Shown here: piece by piece, positions 41,123 to 48,711 of the stretch
Layout: each line of letters begins with the position of its first letter
How positions within the stretch are numbered: position 1 is the stretch's first letter
Assembly: GCA_030447445.1 (NCBI GenBank)
Contig: JAUJOW010000001.1
Location: forward strand, 276,511 to 340,510
Length of the DNA: 64,000 nucleotides
Reading direction: 5' to 3'
From: Acidimicrobiales bacterium
Lineage (GTDB): Bacteria > Actinomycetota > Acidimicrobiia > Acidimicrobiales > Iamiaceae
Position numbers and translations under genes: made by a program
Notes under the pieces: model-generated
What the model was told of the DNA's origin: nothing
Database searches by the model: none
Seen by the model: only the letters and a program-made list of their open reading frames with translations

Positions 41123-41889
41123 GCGAGGCGCAGGCGCTTCTCGAGGCGGAGCGGATCACCAAGCGCTTCGCCGGCATCAGCGCCCTCGAAGAGGTGACCG
41201 TCGAGGTGCACAGGGGTGAGCTCGTCGGTCTCATCGGCCCCAACGGGGCGGGCAAGACCACGTTGTTCGACTGCCTGAGCGGCAAGCTCCGCCCCGACGA
41301 GGGCGACGTCCGCTTCGACGGCCGCTCCCTCGTCGGCCTCCCCGTGCACCGCAGGGCCCGGCTCGGCCTGGCCCGCACGTTCCAGCGCATCGAGCTCTTC
41401 AGCGGGATGAACGTGCGCGACCAGCTGCTCGTGGCCGAACGGGCCCGCCACGGCGGCGGGAGCTTCCTGCGCGACGCCGTCGGCCTCAGCCGTCCCACCG
41501 CCGACGAGATCGAGCGCTGCGACCGCATGCTCGACCTGCTCGGCCTCACCCCCGACGCCGACCGACCCATCGAGTCGCTGAGCCTCGGTCGGGGCCGGCT
41601 GGTGGAGCTTGGCCGGGCCCTGATGACCGAGCCCAAGCTGTTGTTCCTCGACGAGCCCTCCTCGGGCCTCGACCGCCGGGAGACCCACGACATGGGCACC
41701 GTGCTGCAGGCCGTGCAGGAGCGGTCCCACACCGCCATCCTCCTCGTCGAACACGACGTGCCCATGGTGCAACGCCTCGCCACCCGTCTGTACGTCCTCG
41801 ACGCCGGCCACCTCATCGCCTCGGGTCCGACCCGGGAGGTGCTCGACGATCCCGCCGTGCGGGCCGCCTACCTGGGGGTGGGCGTGTGA
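41119..41889 (+). CDS. ABC transporter ATP-binding protein, LivG type
   Basis: 256 residues. Walker A GPNGAGKTTLFDCLSG, Q-loop region LARTFQRIELFSGM, Walker B LLFLDEPSSGLD and the H-switch in LLVEHDVPMVQ are all present. The signature motif is unusual, LSLGRGRLVELGRAL in place of LSxGQ, so ATPase contacts may be altered; the partner LivF has a normal LSGGE. ATG 41119 overlaps the permease stop. It energises the fused permease together with the next gene. Confidence 0.93.
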   Translation: MSEAQALLEAERITKRFAGISALEEVTVEVHRGELVGLIGPNGAGKTTLFDCLSGKLRPDEGDVRFDGRSLVGLPVHRRARLGLARTFQRIELFSGMNVRDQLLVAERARHGGGSFLRDAVGLSRPTADEIERCDRMLDLLGLTPDADRPIESLSLGRGRLVELGRALMTEPKLLFLDEPSSGLDRRETHDMGTVLQAVQERSHTAILLVEHDVPMVQRLATRLYVLDAGHLIASGPTREVLDDPAVRAAYLGVGV

Positions 41890-42611
41890 CGACGGCACCG
41901 ATCCTGGAGCTGGTGGACGTGAGCGCCGGCTACGGCGCCTTCCGGGCGCTCTTCGGCGTGTCGTTCGCCGTGCCGGCCGGGACCGCCGTGGCGATCGTCG
42001 GCCCCAACGGGGCCGGCAAGACCACCGTGGCCCGGGTGTGCTCCGGGCTGGTACAGCCGACCTCAGGGCGGGTGCTCGTCGACGGGGACGACGTCACCGG
42101 CGCCGCCACCCACCAGGTGGCCCGGCGGGGCGTCGCCCACGCCCCCGAGGGCCGGTCGGTCTTCGCCACCCTCTCCGTGGAGGAGAACCTGACGCTCTCG
42201 TTCCGCCAGGCTTTCGGCCGGACCGGCACCGGTGACGGCCTGGCCCGCGCCTATGAGCTGTTCCCCCGGCTGGGCGAGCGCCGCCGCCAGCTCGCCGGTT
42301 CCCTCTCCGGCGGCGAGCAGCGGATGCTCACCCTGGCCCGCGTGCTCGTGCTCGAACCCCGCCTGCTGGTGGCCGACGAGCTGTCCCTGGGCCTCGCGCC
42401 CATCGTCACCGAGGACGTCTACCGCACTCTCGGCCGGGTGCGGGCGGCAGGCACGGCGCTCCTCATCGTCGAACAGCACCTCGACCACGCCCTGGCCATC
42501 GCCGACGAGGTGGTCGTGCTCGACCGTGGCGAGGTGGGCTTCGTCGGCCCCGCCCACGAGCTCGGCGACCGAGCCGCCTCCTTCCTGTCCGCTCACGAGG
42601 AGACAGTGTGA
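41886..42611 (+). CDS. ABC transporter ATP-binding protein, LivF type
   Basis: 241 residues. Walker A GPNGAGKTTVARVCSG, the LivF-type PEGRSVFATLSVEENL stretch, signature LSGGEQRML, Walker B LLVADELSLGLAP, and H-loop LIVEQHLDHALAIAD. The start GTG 41886 overlaps the previous stop. Together with 37627, 38981 and 41119 it completes a HAAT-type importer. The 3' end overlaps the alcohol dehydrogenase gene by GTGA, so import and the first catabolic steps share one transcript. Confidence 0.93.
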   Translation: MTTAPILELVDVSAGYGAFRALFGVSFAVPAGTAVAIVGPNGAGKTTVARVCSGLVQPTSGRVLVDGDDVTGAATHQVARRGVAHAPEGRSVFATLSVEENLTLSFRQAFGRTGTGDGLARAYELFPRLGERRRQLAGSLSGGEQRMLTLARVLVLEPRLLVADELSLGLAPIVTEDVYRTLGRVRAAGTALLIVEQHLDHALAIADEVVVLDRGEVGFVGPAHELGDRAASFLSAHEETV

Positions 42612-43660
42612 GCGAGCCGTCGGCGATGCCTGCGGCGGTGTACCGCCGGCCCGGCGAGGTCACCGTCGAGCAGCTCCCGGTACCCGAGCCGGGCCCCGAC
42701 GAGGTGCTCATCGAGGTGAGCCACTGCGGCATCTGCGGCAGCGACCTCCACTTCGTCCTCGAGGGCTGGTCCGCCCCCGACGTCGTCCACGGCCACGAGT
42801 GGAGCGGGCGGGTGGTGGCACTCGGCGCCGGCGTCCACGAGTGGAAGGTGGGCGACGAGGTGGTCGGTGGGCCGTCGCCCCGCTGTGGCACCTGCACCGC
42901 CTGCCGGGCGGGGTTGCCGTCGCAGTGCGAAGGTCGCAGCGACATCACCACCGAGTCCCAGGGAGCCTTCGCCGGTTACGTCGCCGTCGACCGGCACAGC
43001 ATCCTGGCCGTGCCCGACGGGCTGTCCCTGCGGGGAGCGGCCCTGGCCGAGCCGCTGGCGGTGAGCCTGCACGCCATCACCCGCAGCGCCATCCAGCCGG
43101 GCGAGCGGGCCCTCGTGCTGGGGGCCGGCCCCATCGGCGCGCTCATCGTGGCCGCGCTGGTGGCCCGGGGCCACGACCAGGTGGCCGTGGTCGAGCCCGC
43201 TCCGGGCCGCCAGGCCCTCGCCCGCCGCCTCGGTGCGGACCCCGTCCGCAAGCCCGACGATCTCCCCGTCTTCAGCGTCGCCGAGCCGGAGCAGCTCGCC
43301 CCCGACGCCTACCACGTGGTGTTCGAGTGCTCGGGCAAGCGGTCGGCGATGGAGGCCGGCCTGTCACAGCTCCGCCGCGGCGGCCGGCTGGTGCTGGTCG
43401 GCGCCGGCATCGACCCTCCCCGGTTCGACCCCAACCGCATCCTGCTCAACGAGCTCACCGTCACCGGTGCCTTCGTCTACGACGCCGACGGCTTCGAGGT
43501 CGCCCTCGACCTGCTGGCGTCGGGGCGCATCCCGGTCGACACCCTGGTCGAAGCGGCCGACGTGCCCCTCGACCGAATGCTCGACGCCATGCACGACCTG
43601 GCGTCGGGCCGCACCGCCGGCAAGGTCATGGTCGTACCCCATCACCAGGAAGGCTCCTGA
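42608..43660 (+). CDS. Zinc-dependent alcohol dehydrogenase (MDR family)
   Basis: A 350-residue medium-chain dehydrogenase. Catalytic zinc residues C40 (SHCGICGSDLH) and H63 with E64 (GHE). A structural zinc lobe is complete with C93, C96, C99 and C107. The NAD(P)-binding motif LVLGAGPIGALIVAAL lies near residue 170. It oxidises a secondary or primary alcohol to the carbonyl compound; polyol, threonine and hydroxyacid dehydrogenases look alike. It is the fifth gene of the importer transcript (GTGA overlap), and so probably acts on the imported solute or a close product. Confidence 0.9.
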   Translation: MSEPSAMPAAVYRRPGEVTVEQLPVPEPGPDEVLIEVSHCGICGSDLHFVLEGWSAPDVVHGHEWSGRVVALGAGVHEWKVGDEVVGGPSPRCGTCTACRAGLPSQCEGRSDITTESQGAFAGYVAVDRHSILAVPDGLSLRGAALAEPLAVSLHAITRSAIQPGERALVLGAGPIGALIVAALVARGHDQVAVVEPAPGRQALARRLGADPVRKPDDLPVFSVAEPEQLAPDAYHVVFECSGKRSAMEAGLSQLRRGGRLVLVGAGIDPPRFDPNRILLNELTVTGAFVYDADGFEVALDLLASGRIPVDTLVEAADVPLDRMLDAMHDLASGRTAGKVMVVPHHQEGS

Positions 43661-44133
43661 TGGACACGCTGTTCCCGTCCCGCACTCCCCGGTTCAACCA
43701 CGTCGGCGTGAGCATGCCCGCCGACCAGCTCGACGACGACGGCCGGAAGGCCATCGTCGAGTTCTACGGGGAGGTGTTCGGGTGGCAGGAGCTGCCCACC
43801 ATGACCCTCGACCGCGAGCGGTTGGTGCTCTCGGCCCACACCTACGAGCAGTTCGTGTTCCTCATCGCCGACGACACGCCGATGCGGGCCCCCCGCCTCG
43901 ACCACTTCGGCATGTCGGTCGGCTCGGTCGATGAGCTGCACGCCGCCTACGAGCGGGCCCGGGCCTACGCCGCCGACCGTGACCCGTCCGTCGACCTCAT
44001 CGCCCCGGAGGTCGACGATCACGACGTGGTGAAGATCCACAGCTTCTACGTGCGCTACCGGCTGCCGCTCATGGTCGAGGTCCAGTACTGGGAGGTCGCC
44101 GACGGTCTCGACCTCGACGCCATGGCCGGATGA
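43660..44133 (+). CDS. VOC (glyoxalase/dioxygenase-fold) family protein
   Basis: A 157-residue vicinal-oxygen-chelate protein. RFNHVGVSMPAD is the first beta-alpha-beta metal strand, followed by EFYGEVFGWQELP, LDHFGMSVGSVDEL as the second module and LPLMVEVQYWE with a likely metal glutamate. The fold covers glyoxalases, ring-cleavage dioxygenases, epimerases and fosfomycin enzymes; one module pair is complete. The ATG shares its first base with the previous stop codon (TGATG). It lies between the alcohol dehydrogenase and the LLM oxidoreductase, so a metal-dependent isomerase or dioxygenase role is inferred. Confidence 0.85.
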   Translation: MDTLFPSRTPRFNHVGVSMPADQLDDDGRKAIVEFYGEVFGWQELPTMTLDRERLVLSAHTYEQFVFLIADDTPMRAPRLDHFGMSVGSVDELHAAYERARAYAADRDPSVDLIAPEVDDHDVVKIHSFYVRYRLPLMVEVQYWEVADGLDLDAMAG

Positions 44134-45143
44134 CCCGTGCCGCCGATGGGCCGCCTGCGTTGCGGGTGGGCACCTTCGTCCCGCAGGGGTGGAAGCTCGA
44201 GTACGCGGGCTGGTCGGCCAGCGACGCGTGGGAGCGGTCACGGGTGCTCGCCCAGCGGGCCGAGACTCTCGGCTATGACCACCTGTGGGTCTACGACCAC
44301 GTCGAGACCGTCCCTCGCCGGGAGCCCGAGGCGGTGTTCGAGGCGTTCACGCTGCTCGCCGCCGTCGCCCAGCACACGACCACGGTCGGCCTGGGCCAGC
44401 TCGTCACCTGCGCCTCGTACCGCAACGCCGGGCTGCTGGCCAAGGAGGCGGCCTGCCTCGACGTGCTCTCCGGTGGGCGCCTGGTCCTCGGGCTGGGGGC
44501 GGGCTGGTACGACGAGGAGTACCGGTCCTACGGGTTCGAGTTCCTGCCCGACCGGGACCGGCTGGCAGCGCTCGACGAGACGCTCGCCGCCGTGCGTCGC
44601 CTGTGGACCGAGGAGGCCGTCACCTTCACTGGACGACACGTCCGCCTCGACGGCGCCCACTGCGAGCCCAAGCCGTTGCAGACCCGCCCCGAGCTGTGGG
44701 TCGGCGGCGGCGGTGAGCAGGTGACGCTGCGCATCGCCGCCCGCCACGCCGACGCCACCAACTGGCAGGTGGGGCTGGACGGCTTCGTCCGCAAGTCCGA
44801 GTTGCTGGACCGCTATTGCGACGAGATCGGCCGCGACCCCGCCACCATCGAGCGCACCCACGGACCCGACTGTGCCATCTTCGACTCCGACGCCGACCTG
44901 CGGGCGTGGCTGGCGTCGCCGGCGGGGGGCGACCTCTGGGACGAGGTGGGAACCGAGGATTACGTCCGGGACAACCTGATCGGCACGGTGGAACAGGTCA
45001 CCGAGAAGGCTCAGGCATTCGTCGACGCCGGCTGCCGAGGGCTGGTCCTGTGGCTCCGCGATCTGCCCTCGGCGGAGAGCCTCGTCCGCTTCGCCACCGA
45101 GGTGCGCCCCGCCCTCTCGCTCCCGGTCGGGAGCCCGACGTGA
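44130..45143 (+). CDS. LLM-class (luciferase-like) F420- or flavin-dependent oxidoreductase
   Basis: 337 residues with the bacterial-luciferase TIM-barrel pattern: LAQRAETLGYDHLWVYDHVET, TTTVGLGQLVTCASYRNAGLLAKEAACLDVLSGGRLVLGLGAGWYDEEY (as separate strands) and PELWVGGGGEQVTLRIAARHAD. The WVYDH and GLGAGW elements are typical of actinobacterial F420-dependent members. It would oxidise or reduce a small pathway intermediate. The start overlaps the VOC gene by ATGA and its stop overlaps the next gene by GTGA, so it is in the middle of the importer operon. Confidence 0.88.
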   Translation: MTRAADGPPALRVGTFVPQGWKLEYAGWSASDAWERSRVLAQRAETLGYDHLWVYDHVETVPRREPEAVFEAFTLLAAVAQHTTTVGLGQLVTCASYRNAGLLAKEAACLDVLSGGRLVLGLGAGWYDEEYRSYGFEFLPDRDRLAALDETLAAVRRLWTEEAVTFTGRHVRLDGAHCEPKPLQTRPELWVGGGGEQVTLRIAARHADATNWQVGLDGFVRKSELLDRYCDEIGRDPATIERTHGPDCAIFDSDADLRAWLASPAGGDLWDEVGTEDYVRDNLIGTVEQVTEKAQAFVDAGCRGLVLWLRDLPSAESLVRFATEVRPALSLPVGSPT

Positions 45144-46288
45144 CCCGGCGGGTGGCGGTGGTCGGCGTGGCCCTGTCCGACCTCGGACGGGTCGACCACC
45201 TCACCCCCTTCCACCTCCACGCGCAGGCCGTGCAGCGAGCGGTGGCCGACGCCGGGCTGGAGAAGGACGACATCGACGGTTTCGCCTCCAACGGCCTCGG
45301 TGCCCTCCCGCCCATCGACGTGGCGGAGTACCTCGGGCTGCGCCCCAGCTGGGTCGACTCGACGGGCGTGGGCGGGGGCACCTGGGAGGTGATGGCCGCC
45401 CACGCCGCCGACGCCATCGCCCTCGGCCACGCCGACGTGGTGGTGCTGGCCTACGGCTCCACGGCCAGGGCCGACCTCAAGCAACGGCGGCGCACCGCCA
45501 ACCTGTCCTTCGGGGCGCGGGGGCCGGTGCAGTTCGAGGTGGCCCACGGCCACACCCTGATCGCCAAGTACGCGATGGCGGCCCGACGCCACATGCATGA
45601 GCACGGCACCACCATCGAGCAGCTCGCCGAGATCGCCGTGTCGACCCGGCACAACGCCGGTCCCAACCCCGACGCCTACTACCGCGAGCCGATCAGCGTG
45701 GACGACGTGCTCGGCGGCGACATGATCGCCGACCCGTTCACCAAGCTCCAGTGCTGCATCCGCTCCGACGGCGGCTGTGCCGTGGTGCTGGCCGCCGAGG
45801 ACCGCGTCCCCGACACGGCCAATGCGCCGGTGTGGGTGCTCGGCAGCGGCCAGCACACCTCGCACACCACGATGAGCGAGTGGCCCGACTTCACGGTCGG
45901 GCCGGCGGCGGTGGCCGGCCCAGCGGCGTTCGCCCGCGCCGGCGTCACCCCCGCCGACATCGACGTGTGCGCCATCTACGACGCCTTCACCTACATGGTC
46001 CTGCTCACCCTCGAAGACCTCGGCTTCTGCGCCAAGGGCGAGGGCGGCCCGTTCGTCGAAGGCGGCACCCTCCGACTGGACGGAGCGCTCCCCACCAACA
46101 CCGACGGCGGCGGCCTGTCCGCCTGCCACCCCGGCATGCGGGGCCTGTTCCTGTTGGTGGAGGCCACCCGCCAGCTCCGCGGCGAGCACCCTCCGGAGCG
46201 CCAGGTCGACGGTGCCGCCCTGGCCTGCGTCAGCGGGACCGGCGGGTGGTTCTGCTCCAACGGCACCATGGTCCTGGGCCGGGACTGA
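45140..46288 (+). CDS. Lipid-transfer-type thiolase (Ltp-like)
   Basis: A 382-residue thiolase-superfamily protein. RRVAVVGVALSDLGRVD at the start, GVGGGTWEVMAAHAADAI where a normal thiolase has the nucleophile cysteine, DIDVCAIYDAFTYMVLLTLEDLGFC, and LPTNTDGGGLSACHPGMRGL with the late histidine. It belongs to the group that works with DUF35 partners as retro-aldolases or ketoacyl-CoA enzymes. A DUF35 gene lies nearby at 46819 on the opposite strand. GTG 45140 overlaps the LLM stop. It is the last gene of the importer operon. Confidence 0.85.
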   Translation: MTRRVAVVGVALSDLGRVDHLTPFHLHAQAVQRAVADAGLEKDDIDGFASNGLGALPPIDVAEYLGLRPSWVDSTGVGGGTWEVMAAHAADAIALGHADVVVLAYGSTARADLKQRRRTANLSFGARGPVQFEVAHGHTLIAKYAMAARRHMHEHGTTIEQLAEIAVSTRHNAGPNPDAYYREPISVDDVLGGDMIADPFTKLQCCIRSDGGCAVVLAAEDRVPDTANAPVWVLGSGQHTSHTTMSEWPDFTVGPAAVAGPAAFARAGVTPADIDVCAIYDAFTYMVLLTLEDLGFCAKGEGGPFVEGGTLRLDGALPTNTDGGGLSACHPGMRGLFLLVEATRQLRGEHPPERQVDGAALACVSGTGGWFCSNGTMVLGRD

Positions 46289-46301
46289 GGTCGCGGTCGG
46301 A

Positions 46302-46790
46302 TCAGTCGCCGGAGGCGTGACCCCCGTGGTCGTGGCGCTGTGCCTCGAACCAGCGGTGGATGGCGGTCACCAGCTCCGGGTCGTCAGTCGTGTAGGTGAG
46401 GCGAGCACCGGCTTCGACGGCGCCGTAGCCGATCTCGACCTCGGAGGCACCGGCCTGGAGCTCGGCCAGGCCGGGCATGTCGTGGCCGTGGATGGCAGCG
46501 GGGTCGCCGAAGTCGCCGCGACGGAACCGCTGCGCCTCTTCCCGGAGGTGACGCCGCACGAGGACCACCTGGCCCTCGTCGTCAGGATCGTCGGCCACTA
46601 CCACCTGCACGCCACCGTCCTCGGTGGCGTCGAAGTGGTGGGTGGTGGCGTCGAGCTCGAAGGGCATGACCTCGGCCCCCCGCCGCGCCACCTCGCCCTG
46701 CCGGTCGGTCGACTCAGCACCACAGGCCGACATCAGCGCGACGAGCCCGAGTACGGCAACTCGGTGGGCCGGGCTCCTCGCCACGCGCAC
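46302..46790 (-). CDS. Small secreted lipoprotein, function unknown
   Basis: 162 residues. GTG start, a signal peptide with hydrophobic VAVLGLVAL and lipobox LMSAC (cysteine at residue 23). The mature part contains MPFELDATTHHFDATEDGGVQ, RRHLREEAQRF, GDPAAIHGHDMPGL and a C-terminal histidine-rich AQRHDHGGHA. I recognise similar lipoproteins in other bacteria, but no function is known. The conserved histidines suggest metal binding, which is inference. It is the last of three minus-strand genes after the operator 47872-47885. Confidence 0.75.
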   Translation of the reverse strand: MRVARSPAHRVAVLGLVALMSACGAESTDRQGEVARRGAEVMPFELDATTHHFDATEDGGVQVVVADDPDDEGQVVLVRRHLREEAQRFRRGDFGDPAAIHGHDMPGLAELQAGASEVEIGYGAVEAGARLTYTTDDPELVTAIHRWFEAQRHDHGGHASGD

Positions 46791-46818
46791 CCCCAGAGCG
46801 TACGGCAGTTGGGCTTCT

Positions 46819-47241
46819 TCAGGCGACGCTGCCGGCCACAGGGCGGAACACGGGCACGGTCACCTCGTCGGTGAGGTCCCGGTAGTCGACCTCGAGGGCC
46901 ATGCCGATGCGCACGTCGGCGGGCTCGGCGGCCACCAGCTCGGTCATCATCCGGGGGCCCTCCTCCAGTTCCACCACGGCGGCCACGTAGGGCACCCGCT
47001 CGCCGAACGGCGGCAGGTCGTTGCGGTGGACGGTGGAGTGGGTGTACAAGGTGGCCCGACCGGTCGCCTCCTCCCACACCACCTCCTCACTCCAGCACTC
47101 GGGGCAGAACGGGCGCGGGTAGAAGTGGGCGACGCCACAGGCCCGGCAGCGCCGGATGAGCAGACGCCGATCCCGGGCCGCCTCCCAGTGGGGCCGGGTC
47201 TCCTCCTCGATCACGGGCAGGTCGAAGCGGGTGGCGGTCAT
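46819..47241 (-). CDS. DUF35 OB-fold/zinc-ribbon protein
   Basis: 140 residues. Zinc ribbon with C32, C35, C46 and C49 (CRAC...CPEC), then the OB fold (GRATLYTHSTVH, PYVAAVVELEEGPR, VDYRDLTDEV). It is a paralogue of the DUF35 protein at 13401 and is the probable partner of the Ltp-like protein at 45140, although the two genes are on opposite strands with the lipoprotein gene between them. ATG 47241 is preceded by a short gap to the methyltransferase stop. Confidence 0.87.
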   Translation of the reverse strand: MTATRFDLPVIEEETRPHWEAARDRRLLIRRCRACGVAHFYPRPFCPECWSEEVVWEEATGRATLYTHSTVHRNDLPPFGERVPYVAAVVELEEGPRMMTELVAAEPADVRIGMALEVDYRDLTDEVTVPVFRPVAGSVA

Positions 47242-47252
47242 GGCCGGCGACG

Positions 47253-47834
47253 TTACCGCTCGACCTGACTCGACGGTTTCCGAGCGTGGAAGCGCAGCTC
47301 GAACTCGCCCACGTCGACGTTGAGGGCTTCGAACCCGGCCTGCTCGAGGCGACGACCGAGGTCCTCGGGCGGGATGGGCACGAAGACGTCCCCGTCGTGG
47401 AACTGCCGTATCAATTCACCGTCGACCGAGTCGGTCCCGAGGAACGCCCCACCGGGACGAAGCAGGCGGTGAACCTCGGTGAAGACTCGGTCCTGCATCT
47501 CGGGCGACGGGACGTGGTGCAGCATCGAGAAGCAGGTGGCAGCCGAGAACCGGTTCGCGGCGAGACCGGTGTCGGTGGCGTCGGCGTGGACGACCTCGAC
47601 GTTCGTGCCCGCGAGCCGGGTGGCGAGGGCCGACGCCAGATCGGCGTCGATCTCCACCGCCGTCACCTTCGGTGCTCGTTGCCGCAGCAGGTCCGTCGTC
47701 AGCCCGGGGCCGGGGCCCACCTCTAAGACGTCGTCTCCCAGCTCGGCCACCTGGGCCAGCCAGGGCAGCAGCTCGGTCTCGAGCCACCGGGCCCAGTCGG
47801 GACTGGCCAGGAACTGCAGGTGCGCCTCGTTCAT
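47253..47834 (-). CDS. Class I SAM-dependent methyltransferase
   Basis: A 193-residue Rossmann-fold methyltransferase. SAM-binding motif I is VLEVGPGPGLTTDLL (about residues 37-51), motif II the acidic AVEIDAD, then VVHADATDTGL and ATCFSMLHHVPS and the post-motif LLRPGGAF. The acceptor is unknown. ATG 47834 is chosen because the family begins MNEAHLQ; ATG 47849 is an alternative. It is the first gene after the operator 47872-47885 and probably shares a transcript with the DUF35 and lipoprotein genes. Confidence 0.85.
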   Translation of the reverse strand: MNEAHLQFLASPDWARWLETELLPWLAQVAELGDDVLEVGPGPGLTTDLLRQRAPKVTAVEIDADLASALATRLAGTNVEVVHADATDTGLAANRFSAATCFSMLHHVPSPEMQDRVFTEVHRLLRPGGAFLGTDSVDGELIRQFHDGDVFVPIPPEDLGRRLEQAGFEALNVDVGEFELRFHARKPSSQVER

Positions 47835-47871
47835 CGCCACCGCAAACATAGCCGGGGGATCGCGGCTAACC

Positions 47872-47885
47872 TGACACGAACGTCA
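47872..47885. promoter_or_regulatory. TGAC-N6-GTCA operator between methyltransferase and hydrolase genes
   Basis: TGACACGAACGTCA, identical to the P450 operator (24736). It lies 38 bases before the methyltransferase ATG (minus) and 30 bases before the hydrolase TTG (plus). Confidence 0.7.
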
Positions 47886-47914
47886 GGTTCGTCTGCTGCG
47901 CCCGGAAGGCACCG

Positions 47915-48711
47915 TTGGATCACCGCTCGCCGCCCGAGGTTGACGCGTTGCGAGGCCGAGTGGGGTACAGCGACCCGGTCAGGCCGTTGCGGGCGCTCAC
48001 GGCCGGCAGCGGGCCCGCCTTGGTGCTGCTCCACGGGTTCGGCGTGACGCCGTCCGCCTATGACGGCACCATCGACCGGCTGGCCCGTACCCGTCACATC
48101 GTGGCCCCCTGGTGGGCTCGCGGCGCTCCGGCCTGGCGCTACGACGCCTGCCTCGACTCGGTCATCGCCACCATCGAGTCCCACCGCCTCGCCAGCGCCA
48201 CGCCGGTGGGCCACTCCTTCGGTGGCGCAGTCGCACTCGGCGTGGCGGCGCGGCGCCCCGATCTCGTCGACCGGCTCGTCCTCGCCGACGCGCTGGCGCT
48301 CTCCCCGGTCTCCGAGAGCTCGCTCAGCTCGGTGCCAAGCCGGGCCACATCCGCCGCTACGCGTCACCACCCGTGTTGCGCGGTCTCACCGAGCACGCCC
48401 GCCGGCCCCGCGACCTGGCCGCGCTCGCCTGGTGGGGGTGGCGATGCGACCTGGCCGAGGCCGCCAGCGCGGTGCGACGAAGCACGGCGACCACGGTGCT
48501 GTGGGCGGCCGACGACGCGCTCTTGCCGTTGTGGATCGGTGAGCGCCTTGCCGATGCGCTCGACGCCCCGCTGGTCGTCGCCCGAGGGCGCACCCCCGAC
48601 GAGCGCATCGAGCACGACTGGGCGTACCGCCGACCCCGCCTGTTCACACGCACCGTGTCGGCCGTCGTCGACCAGGATGGGGACGTGAGCGCCGCTGATG
48701 GCTGTGGCTGA
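47915..48711 (+). pseudogene. Alpha/beta hydrolase, broken by a frameshift
   Basis: The N-terminal half in frame 47915 has LVLLHGFGVTP (oxyanion region) and the nucleophile elbow GHSFGG. After VLADALAL (about 48300) the frame becomes low-complexity shadow. The matching C-terminal half continues in the frame of 48112, from LRELAQLGAKPGHIRRY to DERIEHDWAYRRPRLF, with the acid and histidine region. One base lost (or two gained) around 48300-48320 explains this. It may be a true pseudogene or a sequencing error. TTG 47915 has GGAAGG upstream. The C-terminal frame overlaps the start of the acyltransferase gene at 48698. Confidence 0.8.

Noticed and set aside
48112-48711. A separate protein-coding gene starting at 48112
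   Set aside because: The first two-thirds of this frame are arginine-rich shadow of the hydrolase; only the part after about 48310 looks like protein and is the C-terminal half of the same hydrolase.
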